Under the pieces are notes generated by a model. The model did no database searches. It was not told where the DNA came from and saw nothing but the letters and a program-made list of their open reading frames with translations. Shown here piece by piece: positions 1 to 9,188 of a DNA stretch of 64,000 nt. The translations under genes were made by a program, and so were the position numbers. This stretch comes from CAZGXI01 sp964529715. Its GTDB lineage: Bacteria; Chloroflexota; Anaerolineae; Aggregatilineales; Ch27. How positions within the stretch are numbered: the first letter of the stretch is position 1; each line of letters starts with the position of its first letter. The stretch covers positions 1 through 64,000 of the forward strand of contig CAZGXI010000004.1 of the NCBI GenBank assembly GCA_964529715.1, in the 5' to 3' direction.

Positions 1-608
1 AAAGTGGACGCGCCTGGATTGAGCAGCCGGGTAATATGCTGATGTGGTTGTGGGTGCCGATCTTTCTGGTGGTCAATGTGATCGCGGACGCCTTCGCCGG
101 GGAGCGCGAACGCCACACGCTGGAAACGCTGCTGGCGAGCCGCCTCTCCGACCGGGCGATCCTGTTCGGCAAGATGGCGGCAGCGGTCGCTTACGGCTGT
201 GGGATTGCGTTAACCAGCATGGTGGTGGGCGTCGTGGTGATCAACGTGACTGCCTGGGACGGTCAACTGCTGCTCTACCCGCTGCCGGTGGCGCTGGGGC
301 TGGCCCTGCTGATGCTGCTCGGTTGCACGCTGATGGCAAGTCTGGGCGCGTTGGTGTCGCTGCGCGCGGCCAGCATGAAGCAGGCCGCCCAGACCCTGAT
401 GGTCGTCATCCTGCTCGTGTTTTTGCCGCTGAGTTTCGGCACAATGCTGCTGCCGGAGCAGTTACGGACGCAGGTCTTCCTGGCAATCATGAACGCTGAC
501 ATTGCGGCGATTGCCCTGATCGCGGGGGCGGTCCTGATGGTGGTGAACACCCTCCTGATCGCGGCGGCGATGGCGCGCTTTAAGCGTGCACGGCTGATTC
601 TTGACTAG
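1..608 (+). CDS. ABC-2 type transporter permease, C-terminal part (5' end outside window)
   Basis: The reading frame is open from base 3 to the TAG at 606-608, so the gene starts before the window and the first ATG at 36 need not be its start. The visible part, about 200 residues, has an early hydrophobic segment, a conserved short cytoplasmic stretch (AGERERHTLETLLASRLSD), then four further hydrophobic segments and a basic C-terminus. The G-E-R-E-x-x-T-L-E-x-L-L pattern is characteristic of ABC-2 permeases (NatB/YhaP type). It would form the membrane half of an exporter whose ATPase should lie upstream. The end overlaps the convergent histidine kinase gene by 29 bases. Substrate unknown. Confidence 0.8.
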   Translation, partial: SGRAWIEQPGNMLMWLWVPIFLVVNVIADAFAGERERHTLETLLASRLSDRAILFGKMAAAVAYGCGIALTSMVVGVVVINVTAWDGQLLLYPLPVALGLALLMLLGCTLMASLGALVSLRAASMKQAAQTLMVVILLVFLPLSFGTMLLPEQLRTQVFLAIMNADIAAIALIAGAVLMVVNTLLIAAAMARFKRARLILD

Positions 609-2526
609 CGCCGCGAAGCTCATCCGGCAGGGGAGTCATGCCGCGCAGGGGCAACCGGATGGTGAAGGTGCTGCCCTGGCCCAATTCGCTCTGCACCTCG
701 ATCACGCCCCGGTGAGCCTCCACGATCTTCCTGGCGATAACCAGACCCAGGCCGGTGCCTTCGTGCCGCGCACCGGCCTCTTTGGCCCGATAGTACAACT
801 CAAAGATGCGGTACAAGTCGTCGCTGGAAATGCCGATGCCGGTATCGCTCACTTCGACGACGGCCTCTTCGCCCTGCTGCCCGGCGCGCAGCGTGACGCT
901 GCCCTGTTCGGTGTAGCGCAAGGCATTGGCAACCAGGTTGTTGACGGCCCGCGAAAGCTCCTGCGCGTCGCCGATCACCACCAGCGGCACCGACGGCGGT
1001 TCAAACGTCAGGTGCAGTCCCTTTGCCTCGGCAAGGGGTGACATCATCTGATAGGTATCTTCGAGCAGCGGATTCAGGTTGACGGGGGTGAAAATGAACG
1101 AGCCGAGGTCGTCCAGCTTGGTCACGGTGAGCAGGCTGTCGATCAGCCGCGCCATTTGATCGACCTGCAAGCATAGTTCGTCCAGGTGGCGTGTGCGCTG
1201 GACCGGGTCGGGCATTTTTTGTGCCAGGTGCGCCTTGAGCCGGAGCGACGTCAGGGGCGTCTTGAGATCGTGCGAAACGTCGCGGATAAACTCGCGCAGC
1301 GACTCCAGGCGTCCGCGCTCCACCGCCGCCGTGAGCGCGTGCTCATGGGCGAGCCTGAGTTCGGTGACATCCTCGATCAGGCCAGCGGCGCGTACTACAT
1401 TGCCCTGTACGTTGCGAATGGGAAAAATCCGCATTCTCGCCCAGCGGATGTCGCCGTTGGGACGGATAATGCGGAATTCACTTTCGGACGAAGGCACTGC
1501 TGCCTGCTCCTTCAGCGGAGCGGGGAACTGCTCGGCATCGTCGGGGTGGACCAGTTCCTGGAGGGCTTCAAAGGGACGCCGGTAAAAGTCGCGCGGCTTC
1601 CGCCCGGTCAGCCGCTCAAACGCCGGGCTGAGGTAGTGAATCTCGTTGCGATTCAGGTCCACCAGCCAGAAAACACTCTGGATATGGTCGGTGAGTTCGC
1701 GGTAGGTGGCACGGCTTTCATAGAGTTCAGCGCGCAGCTCTTCTAGGGTGTGACTTAACTGACCGAAGGTGCCGAACAACATGTCGAAGGTGGGGCGGCC
1801 TGCCGCGCCGACAAAGCCGGGCGTGCGCGGCGCGACCCTGATCAGGTAGTACGCGACGGGCGGCCAGATCGCCAGGCCCGCCAGCGTCTTTGCCAGCACG
1901 TCTCCCGGCAGCAAGGCTGTAAAGTGGGATGTGCCCACAAAGTAGAGCAGGTTATAGAGGACCGCGTCTGTCCACAGCGCGCCGATCAGGGCGACGCCGA
2001 CTGTGATCCAGTCTGGCACGGCTCGAAACACGTTGCGGATGCCCTGGTAGAAGATCGTGATCACCAGCATGTCTGCGGCGAACGTCAGCACAGAGGCTCC
2101 CACACCGCGTACAAACTCCAGGGTGATCAGGGTATCGTGTTCGGCCAGAAAGCCTGCCAGCGTTGTGCTGGGATCATGCAGATTGGCGTAAAGCACCAGG
2201 AAGAACAGCGCCACCAGCACCAGCACATTCACGCCACTTAAGCCGTATAGCACCAACTGGGCAGGCTGTGTGCCGTTTGCCACATAGAGAATGAGCACGA
2301 TGGCCAGGATGACCGGGACGAAAACGTGCCCGCCGGTCCGCAACACGATCCCTTCGGCGATTTCGATGTGAAAGACGAGCAGTTCGGCGAAGTTCAAAAT
2401 GACCGTGATCGCCGCTACATAAAACAGCAGCGGCGTGAGACCAACGTGCAGCCGGGCCGCATGTAGCAACAGGGCGATGCCGGTAAAGAGCCACAACTCG
2501 ATGATCAAGAGGGCGATACTGGACAT
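580..2526 (-). CDS. Membrane-bound PAS histidine kinase
   Basis: A 648-residue sensor kinase. The first 240 residues hold about seven hydrophobic segments and form an integral membrane input domain. A PAS domain follows at about 270-400 (QSVFWLVDLNRNEIHYLSPAFERL region), then a HisKA dimerisation helix with the phospho-acceptor His at about 419 in VSHDLKTPL. The HATPase domain follows with an N box (NNLVANALRYTE), a DTGIGI box and a GTGLGL box. The ATG is preceded by AGGAAGAG about ten bases upstream. No response regulator lies beside it, so the partner is encoded elsewhere. The membrane domain resembles multi-pass transporter-like sensors, but I cannot name its family. Confidence 0.9.
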   Translation of the reverse strand: MSSIALLIIELWLFTGIALLLHAARLHVGLTPLLFYVAAITVILNFAELLVFHIEIAEGIVLRTGGHVFVPVILAIVLILYVANGTQPAQLVLYGLSGVNVLVLVALFFLVLYANLHDPSTTLAGFLAEHDTLITLEFVRGVGASVLTFAADMLVITIFYQGIRNVFRAVPDWITVGVALIGALWTDAVLYNLLYFVGTSHFTALLPGDVLAKTLAGLAIWPPVAYYLIRVAPRTPGFVGAAGRPTFDMLFGTFGQLSHTLEELRAELYESRATYRELTDHIQSVFWLVDLNRNEIHYLSPAFERLTGRKPRDFYRRPFEALQELVHPDDAEQFPAPLKEQAAVPSSESEFRIIRPNGDIRWARMRIFPIRNVQGNVVRAAGLIEDVTELRLAHEHALTAAVERGRLESLREFIRDVSHDLKTPLTSLRLKAHLAQKMPDPVQRTRHLDELCLQVDQMARLIDSLLTVTKLDDLGSFIFTPVNLNPLLEDTYQMMSPLAEAKGLHLTFEPPSVPLVVIGDAQELSRAVNNLVANALRYTEQGSVTLRAGQQGEEAVVEVSDTGIGISSDDLYRIFELYYRAKEAGARHEGTGLGLVIARKIVEAHRGVIEVQSELGQGSTFTIRLPLRGMTPLPDELRGASQESAVHA

Positions 2527-2612
2527 AAGCTGCTCTTCCTGGCTCCAGAGGCGTGCCGAAACAATTCTACCGGGTATGGCGGCAGTCTGGCTGGAAAGCT
2601 ACACTGCCACGC

Positions 2613-2621
2613 ATGATAACA
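2613..2621 (-). promoter_or_regulatory. Possible extended -10 promoter for the PAS kinase
   Basis: Read on the minus strand, TGTTATCAT fits a TG-n-TATCAT extended -10 element, about 87 bases upstream of the kinase ATG at 2526. I see no good -35 box at the right spacing, so this is weak. Confidence 0.25.
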
Positions 2622-2688
2622 TGTCGTCTGCAAGGGGTATAGCGCCATCTCCGGCGTGCAGGCAGCGCTGGGATTGGCCCGGACACGT

Positions 2689-4314
2689 TCATGAACCCGG
2701 AGCCTCCCCGAATTGGGCGAGATTGCCCTCACCAACGATGAAGTCGAGGATCATGGCGTTGATCAGCGTCTCCACCGGGGCGCGGTCATCGGTGAAAACC
2801 AGGTCTGAGGGCGTTACGGGCACGAGCGATGCGACGGCTAGTTCGAGCGTCTGTCGCAGAAAAGGGTGCGCATCCGGCGGCAGCGCGGCGAGATTCGCCG
2901 CCAGGTTATCCGCCGACGTTTCCTCCGGTGTGGCGACCAGCAGCGTGTTGAACGAGAACGGCACGTCCAGCGCGTGCAGCGATGCGAACACCTGTCCCAT
3001 CGTTGCGGCCAGCGCGTCTACAAAGCGGCGGTCTTGCGAAGCCCGTCCAACGTTGATCATCACCACACCGCCCGGCGCCAGGTGGGCGCGCACCTCGGCA
3101 AAGAACTCCCGCGTCGTCAACTGCCAGGGGATATACGGCACACGGTAGGCGTCGATGGCGATCAGATCGTAGTCGTCTGCCAACTGCGCCAGCGCGTAGC
3201 GGCCATCCTCTACGATCACGTTGAGGTTGGGCATGGTCATGTCGAAGTATTGCTGCCCCAGCGCCACGATGCCGGGGTCGATCTCGATGCCGTCGATGGC
3301 AAGTGGCCCATAGACGGCGGTATGCTGTCGGGCGATAGTCCCTGCTGCCAACCCGATTACGGCTATGTGGTCCAGGTTCGCCGGGGCATAGGGCGCCAGG
3401 TTGAAATACGGTCCGGCCAGAAAGAAGTCCCACGTTGCGCCGGTGCCTAACACCGTCGGATGATACGTGGAATGCACGCCCTGTCCTTCGTTAAGCAGCA
3501 GCAGGCGCGTCCCGGCAGGCTGGCGGGAGACGCCATCTACCGTTGTCTCCACGACCTGCACGTAGTTATATGGCGTCTCGGCCTCAGCAAGCAAAACCGT
3601 TCCGGCGGGCGCAGGGCGCACCGGGCCACGCGCCCCGATCAGCAGCGCCAGAGCCAGCGCGAGGGGCATCCAGGCATGGCGCAAGGCTGCACGGCGGTCT
3701 ACCAACGCCAATCCCAACAAGGCGAGTACCAGCAGCGCCCCGGCGAAGATGGCGAAGGTCCACGTGGTGCCGACGGCAGGAATCAACACCAAGACCGGCC
3801 CGAATGTGCCCAAGATGCTGCCCAGCGTCGAAACGGCGTAGACGCGCCCTGCCGCTTGTCCTGCCGACCGGGTGTCGCTCACGGCCAGCCGCGTGACGAA
3901 CGGCGACACGCAGCCCAGCAAGGTGACCGGCGCGGCGAACAGCACGGCGACGGTCAACCCTGCCGCACCGAGCACCAGCAGGTCGAGGTTTGCCAGGAAA
4001 AAGGCGGAGGCCATTGTCAGCGTGAGGGGACGAGCCAGCACCGGCACCAGCCCGGCGGCAAAGGCAGCCCAGGCCAGCAGCCGGAACAATCGCTGAGGTG
4101 TGGGCGAGCGGTCGGCCAGACGCCCGCCGAGCAGGTAGCCTGCCGTCAGATAGATCAGTACCAGCGCGATCACGACCGCCCAGACCAGATTCGACGTGCC
4201 CAGGACCGCTCCGATCAGGCGCGAGATGGACATTTCGATGGCCAGCGTGGTCATGCCAGCGGTGAACGTGGCGGTGTATAACAGCCAGCGCGGAATGGGA
4301 GCCGAGGCGTTCAT
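2689..4314 (-). CDS. Membrane-fused spermidine synthase-like protein
   Basis: A 541-residue two-part protein. Residues 1 to about 225 carry roughly seven to eight hydrophobic segments. The C-terminal part is a Rossmann methyltransferase-like domain of the spermidine synthase superfamily, shown by the stretch around IAVIGLAAGTIARQ, an acidic IDGIEIDP motif, and VEDGRYALAQLADDYDLIAIDAY followed by LTTREFFAEV. The fold normally binds decarboxylated S-adenosylmethionine and a polyamine, but membrane-fused members are mostly uncharacterised and may not make spermidine. It starts 7 bases after the stop of the large kinase gene upstream, so the two are almost certainly co-transcribed. No strong Shine-Dalgarno precedes this ATG, consistent with translational coupling. 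Confidence 0.8.
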   Translation of the reverse strand: MNASAPIPRWLLYTATFTAGMTTLAIEMSISRLIGAVLGTSNLVWAVVIALVLIYLTAGYLLGGRLADRSPTPQRLFRLLAWAAFAAGLVPVLARPLTLTMASAFFLANLDLLVLGAAGLTVAVLFAAPVTLLGCVSPFVTRLAVSDTRSAGQAAGRVYAVSTLGSILGTFGPVLVLIPAVGTTWTFAIFAGALLVLALLGLALVDRRAALRHAWMPLALALALLIGARGPVRPAPAGTVLLAEAETPYNYVQVVETTVDGVSRQPAGTRLLLLNEGQGVHSTYHPTVLGTGATWDFFLAGPYFNLAPYAPANLDHIAVIGLAAGTIARQHTAVYGPLAIDGIEIDPGIVALGQQYFDMTMPNLNVIVEDGRYALAQLADDYDLIAIDAYRVPYIPWQLTTREFFAEVRAHLAPGGVVMINVGRASQDRRFVDALAATMGQVFASLHALDVPFSFNTLLVATPEETSADNLAANLAALPPDAHPFLRQTLELAVASLVPVTPSDLVFTDDRAPVETLINAMILDFIVGEGNLAQFGEAPGS

Positions 4315-4321
4315 CAGGAGG

Positions 4322-7300
4322 TTATCGCGGTAGCCATAGGGAAAAGACGCTGCCGACGCCCGGTTCGCTTTCGACGGCTAGACAGCCGCCATGCTGTTCG
4401 GCCACTGTCCGAGCAATGAACAGGCCGAGGCCCATGCCTGCCGTTGCGCCCGACCACTGCGCGTCCAGGCGCGTAAACGGCACGTTGAGCTTTGCCATGT
4501 CCTCCGCGCCGATGCCCGGTCCGCTGTCTTGGACGGAAAAGACGGCATACCGTTGGTTATCTACCGTCTGTTCGGTCAGGCTGACGCTGACATGTCCCCC
4601 GGCGGGCGTATAAGACAGCGCGTTCTCGACCAGCTCGTAACATGCCTGGGTCAGCCATTCCTCACTGCCACGCAGCACGGCCAGGGAATCCGGCGCGGCC
4701 ATGACCTGCAAAGAGATGCCCGCCTCAACGGCGGCGTCAGTAAAGCGGACGCGAATATTCTCCAGCAGGGTGGCGCTGTTGACCCTCGCCGTCACGTCCA
4801 GCGCACGGATTTCCGTCAGCCGCGTGGCGCTGAGGACCTTTTCCATCAACCGGATCAGGCGGTCCGTTTGTTGCTCCAGCAGGTCTAGGTGCTTTTGCGC
4901 CTGTTCCGGATCGCTGCCCGTCTTGCGCAGCAGGTGCAGACGGAGCTTGAGGCTGGTCAGCGGCGTGCGGAGCTGGTGCGAAACCAGAGTCATGAACTGG
5001 GCCTTCATCCGTTCGAGTGTCCGTTCGGGGCCGATGTCGCGGATGCTGGAGATAAAGCCGATGAAATTGCCCGCCTCGTCGTGGTACGCCACGCTGGTCA
5101 CTTCAACTTCGATAGGGGTTCCGTCGGGCCGCCGCAGAAACAGCGTGCCGCGCCAGGCGCGATCTTCGTGGAGGGCGACCCCCTGGCTGTGGATGGTCTC
5201 GGTGGTTGTCAGTTCGTGCAACAACCCGCTGGCAGGCCGGTTAATGACGGCGTCGGCGGTCCAGCCGGTCAGGTGGTAGAAGGCGTCGTTGGCATAGATG
5301 GTCTTGATCTCGCTTCCGACGTCCTCGAAGATGATGACGGCGTCGCCGATGCTGCGCAGGATGTTGTCGGTGCGGGCCTGCTGGCGGGCGATCTCGGCGG
5401 TGCGGGCCTGGACCAGGGCTTCCAGGTTGTCAGCATAGTTCTGGACTTGCTCAAACAGGCGCGCGTTTTCGACGGCGATAGAAATCTGCGTCGCCAACGC
5501 CTCCAGGATCGGCTCGTGCTCCGAGCCGTAGAACCCCGGCTGGGTATGATCCAGGGAGAACTGGCCGATCATCTTGCCGCCGGCCATGATCGGCGCGCCC
5601 GCCCAGGAGCGCAGCCATTCAAAGCCTTCGAGCACGAGCCAGTCATCGTACTGGCGCACGTCGGGAATGGTCATCGGCTGGTGTGTCTCGCTCATATGCC
5701 GCAGCGTGATGGCCGTGTCGGGTGTCCAGCCCAACTGACGGATGCGCTCGGCGACTCCAAACTGTTCATAGCCCACGCCCACGACCTGCCGATATAGCCC
5801 ATCTTCCCCGATGAGCCACACGCCGGCGGCGTCATACGGTAGCACGCGCGCAACCTGTTCTAGGATGCGTTTGAGGACATCTTCCTGGTTAAGTGCGCCG
5901 GTCAGCACGAGGCCGATGTCGCGCAGCGTGTCGGCGATCTCGCGCTGGTGGCGCTCAGAGTCGTACAGGTGGATGTTTTCGATGGTGACGGCGGCATGGC
6001 GCGCTAGCAGTTCGGCCAGGTTTTCGTCTTCGGCGCTGAACCTGCCGACCTCCTCTGCCGTGATGGAAAAAGTGCCCCACACCCGTTCCCCGGCGATCAG
6101 AGGGGCAACCAGCAACGAGCGGAAGTTCGACGCAGGCGCGCCGGGGAGAAAGCGCGGGTCTGTGGTGATGTCGGAAACGTTGATTACCCGGCGTTCAGCG
6201 ATGGCATGTCCGACGATTCCCTCGCCCAGATGAAAGGCTATTTTCTGCGGGTTGAAGATCGCCCCCCGCGACGCGGCAATCGTTCGCAGGGTTTGATTGG
6301 CCTTATCCAGCTGTTGCACGGTGACAGCCCGGACTCTGGGAAAAAGCCCCTGTGCCGTGTCGATCAGCCGCTTGAGCGCCTCGTCCAGCGTCAGGGTGCT
6401 GGCAAGTACCAGCGCGGCATCGCGCAATGCATCGGCGATCCGGCGCTGGTGGCGTTCCTCTTCAAACAGGCGCGCGTTTTGAATAGCGGCGACCGCCTGG
6501 GCAGCGAACATCTCAGCCAGCCACACGTCGTAAGCGTCGAAAATGTGCCGTTCGCGGTCAACGTGCAGGTTGAGGACGCCTATCGTCTGATCCCGCCAGC
6601 ACAGCGGCACCGACAACACGGCGCTGAACACCATGTCGTCATAAACCGGGGAACGTCCCAGCCAGGAGGAATAATCCTCCACCGTGAAGGGCTGTCGGGT
6701 CAGAAATACTTTCCCGGCCAGACCCTCGCCCAGTTCCAGCGACCGCCCGATCAATTGGTCTCCCGTCCCTACGCCCTCAACAACGACCAGACGGTCGGTT
6801 ACTTCATCGTACAGGTACAGGTTGCCTCCATCGGTATCGAGCAGCGTGACGGCGCGCTCGATAATCCGCCGCCGTAGTACCGACATGTCCAGCGGCGCGC
6901 TGATGTCGATGCCGGTCTGGTGCAGGGCGCGCAGGGCACTGTTGTAGCGTTCTAGTTCAGCGTTTGCGTGCAACAACCGATCTTCTGCAATTTTCAGCTC
7001 CGTAATGTCACGAACAACGCCTAACACGGCCTCTTGTCCCTGGTAGGTGGTGACGGTGGTGTTGACGTACACCGGGATCGTCCGGCCATCACGGGTGATG
7101 TGGGCGCCCCGAATGTTACGGTATGTTCGGTCGGTCAACTGCTTTGCCAGTCGCTCTTTAAAGCTTTCGGCGTAACCTGGGGCGTCGATGTCGGTGGTCT
7201 TCATGCGCAACAGCTGCGTGCGTGTATAGCCCAACCGACGGCACGCCGCTTCGTTCACGGCCAGGATGTTTCCTTCCAGGTCGTGCACAATGATGGCGTC

Positions 7301-8266
7301 ATCGATACTTTCAAACAACTCGCGGTAGTTCTGCTCTACCTGACGCAGTGCCTCTTCACGGCTGCTCACCAGACGTTCGATGGCGATGATCGTTGCTGTT
7401 CCAAACCCTAGCCCGGCTATCAGCAGGAACAGCATAAAGTAGGAGATGGCGGTCTGGCCCTGCATGTAGATGTTGCGGGGCAGGTCGGCGCGCAGGATCA
7501 GCGCCGGGGCGCCGTAAAGATCATCCAGACGAGTATAACCAGCGACGACCGAATCGCCTAATGGCTGGGCAAAGACGGTCTGTGCGTCGATCAGAGCGGT
7601 TTGGGCTATCTGAAAGTCGGCGGGTAGGAGAGAGGTGTCGGCCCGATAAACGGTGAGCGGCAGCCGGACCATGTTGGCCAGACGGGCGACTTCCGCTGCA
7701 TCCAGGTAGCGCCCCCAGATCAGGGCGCCGCGCACCGGGCCTTGCATGTCGCTGGTCAGGATGGGCATCGAGGCGACCAGCAGGGGATTTTCCGGCAGCA
7801 GCAACAGGCCGCTGATGCGGCTCTCTGGATTCGGATGCGACACCAGCAGGCTGCCTGGGGCGAGGTAGGCCTCCATACCCGACGGTATAGATGCCTGACT
7901 CTGGCCTCGTGGGCCGGACGTCCGACCGAAAACGATTTGACTTTCCAGATTCACGAACAGCACCACGTCGAACTGATAGCGTTCCATAACCAGGGGGAAG
8001 AGCTGTTCCTGGATATAGGACTCGTTGGGATTCTGGATAAAGTTGTAGGTGTCGTTCCAAAAAGCGTAGTCTTGTGTTGCGGCGCTCAAGTTGTCGATTT
8101 CGTCCATCAGCGTATTGTGCACACGCTGGACCTGCTCACGGGCGTTGGTTAGCTCGAGTTGGACAAAACCGTCCAGCAAAATCGTTTGTGTGGCAAGGTA
8201 GAGCGCGCCGATCAGACAGGCTAGTGATAGACCGATGACCAGCAAGGTTTTAGTGCGCAGTTCCAC
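4322..8266 (-). CDS. Large multi-sensor histidine kinase (CHASE4-PAS-GAF-GAF-GAF-PAS-HisKA-HATPase)
   Basis: I place the start at the GTG at 8264-8266, preceded by GAGG six bases upstream and followed directly by a hydrophobic segment; the frame stays open to 8404 without a better start. The product is 1314 residues. Order: membrane helix (about 8-30), extracellular CHASE4-like domain with the YAFWNDTYNFI motif (about 40-250), second helix (about 275-300), PAS (about 310-430), three GAF domains (about 450-960), a second PAS (about 980-1090), HisKA with His at about 1097 (VSHQLRTPLTSL), and HATPase ending the protein (NALSYTPAG, DSGPGIG, GMGLGLFIA). It probably combines an external signal with cytoplasmic ligands. 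It leads an operon with the spermidine synthase-like gene. Confidence 0.9.
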   Translation of the reverse strand: MELRTKTLLVIGLSLACLIGALYLATQTILLDGFVQLELTNAREQVQRVHNTLMDEIDNLSAATQDYAFWNDTYNFIQNPNESYIQEQLFPLVMERYQFDVVLFVNLESQIVFGRTSGPRGQSQASIPSGMEAYLAPGSLLVSHPNPESRISGLLLLPENPLLVASMPILTSDMQGPVRGALIWGRYLDAAEVARLANMVRLPLTVYRADTSLLPADFQIAQTALIDAQTVFAQPLGDSVVAGYTRLDDLYGAPALILRADLPRNIYMQGQTAISYFMLFLLIAGLGFGTATIIAIERLVSSREEALRQVEQNYRELFESIDDAIIVHDLEGNILAVNEAACRRLGYTRTQLLRMKTTDIDAPGYAESFKERLAKQLTDRTYRNIRGAHITRDGRTIPVYVNTTVTTYQGQEAVLGVVRDITELKIAEDRLLHANAELERYNSALRALHQTGIDISAPLDMSVLRRRIIERAVTLLDTDGGNLYLYDEVTDRLVVVEGVGTGDQLIGRSLELGEGLAGKVFLTRQPFTVEDYSSWLGRSPVYDDMVFSAVLSVPLCWRDQTIGVLNLHVDRERHIFDAYDVWLAEMFAAQAVAAIQNARLFEEERHQRRIADALRDAALVLASTLTLDEALKRLIDTAQGLFPRVRAVTVQQLDKANQTLRTIAASRGAIFNPQKIAFHLGEGIVGHAIAERRVINVSDITTDPRFLPGAPASNFRSLLVAPLIAGERVWGTFSITAEEVGRFSAEDENLAELLARHAAVTIENIHLYDSERHQREIADTLRDIGLVLTGALNQEDVLKRILEQVARVLPYDAAGVWLIGEDGLYRQVVGVGYEQFGVAERIRQLGWTPDTAITLRHMSETHQPMTIPDVRQYDDWLVLEGFEWLRSWAGAPIMAGGKMIGQFSLDHTQPGFYGSEHEPILEALATQISIAVENARLFEQVQNYADNLEALVQARTAEIARQQARTDNILRSIGDAVIIFEDVGSEIKTIYANDAFYHLTGWTADAVINRPASGLLHELTTTETIHSQGVALHEDRAWRGTLFLRRPDGTPIEVEVTSVAYHDEAGNFIGFISSIRDIGPERTLERMKAQFMTLVSHQLRTPLTSLKLRLHLLRKTGSDPEQAQKHLDLLEQQTDRLIRLMEKVLSATRLTEIRALDVTARVNSATLLENIRVRFTDAAVEAGISLQVMAAPDSLAVLRGSEEWLTQACYELVENALSYTPAGGHVSVSLTEQTVDNQRYAVFSVQDSGPGIGAEDMAKLNVPFTRLDAQWSGATAGMGLGLFIARTVAEQHGGCLAVESEPGVGSVFSLWLPR

Positions 8267-8465
8267 GACAGCCTCGCTTGGGAAGACAATCTGCCAAAGC
8301 GGCGGTTGATTTCCCCAGTGTCGATATTCAGGAGGTGGTGCTGTCTGGATACTATTGTCGTAGCACCTCAAATTTTGTGCCAGTGACCGCGGGGCGGTAC
8401 GCACACTGGCTGGGTTTTGATGTTCGTTCTGGCGTCAGCGCGCGGTTGCGCGTAAGATCGGGTTT

Positions 8466-9188
8466 ATGACGACGAATCTATCCCCGACCCTTATTTTGTT
8501 CGACATCGACGGCACGCTGTTGCTGCCGCGTGGCTGCGGACGGGCAGCTTTCGTGCGCACGCTGGCAGAGCTGTACAGTGTGCCCCCTGACATGATGCAG
8601 ACGATGGACTTTGGCGGCAAAACCGACTGGCAGCTTTTGCTGGAAGTGTTGGTACCGGTCGGCTATACCCCGGCGGAAATTCAGGCGAGTATCCCGGCCT
8701 TCGTGGACATGCTCGCCCGTCACCTGGCCGCGATCATCCCGGACTATGAGGTGCAGGCGCTTCCCGGCGCACTGGACCTGGTCGAATCGCTGCGGCATGA
8801 TCCGCGCGCGCGGCTGGGCTTGGTGACGGGCAACACGGGCGTGACCGCGCCGATCAAACTGCGCGCGGCGGGGTTCGACCCGGCGGCCTTCCCTATCGGC
8901 GCGTTCGGTCACGAAGCGGCAGATCGCGCCAGCCTGCCGCCGTTGGCGATGCAGCGGGCCAGGGATTACTGGGGAATCGCGTTTCCCGCCGGGCGCGTGG
9001 TGATCGTGGGGGACACCCCTGCCGACGTTCACTGCGCGCGCCCGATCCGCGCACGGTCGGTCGCCGTGCTGACCGGCTTTGCGACCCGTGAAGCACTGGT
9101 CGCTGCAATGCCCGATGTCCTGCTCGATGACCTGTCCAACCGGGCAGCCGTCGAGGAGGCGTTGTTTGGAGCAAATGAGCATGGTTGA
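8466..9188 (+). CDS. HAD superfamily phosphatase (phosphoglycolate phosphatase-like)
   Basis: A 240-residue cytoplasmic hydrolase. HAD motif I is LFDIDGTLLLP near the N-terminus, with the nucleophile Asp and the acid/base Asp two residues on. Motif II is LVTGNTG, and motif IV is VIVGDTPADVHCA, which supplies the Mg2+-binding acids. A helical cap inserted after motif I puts it in subfamily I with Gph and beta-phosphoglucomutases. The true substrate cannot be read from sequence. It is divergent from the large kinase operon and overlaps the next gene by 14 bases, so the two are probably translated together. Confidence 0.87.
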   Translation: MTTNLSPTLILFDIDGTLLLPRGCGRAAFVRTLAELYSVPPDMMQTMDFGGKTDWQLLLEVLVPVGYTPAEIQASIPAFVDMLARHLAAIIPDYEVQALPGALDLVESLRHDPRARLGLVTGNTGVTAPIKLRAAGFDPAAFPIGAFGHEAADRASLPPLAMQRARDYWGIAFPAGRVVIVGDTPADVHCARPIRARSVAVLTGFATREALVAAMPDVLLDDLSNRAAVEEALFGANEHG

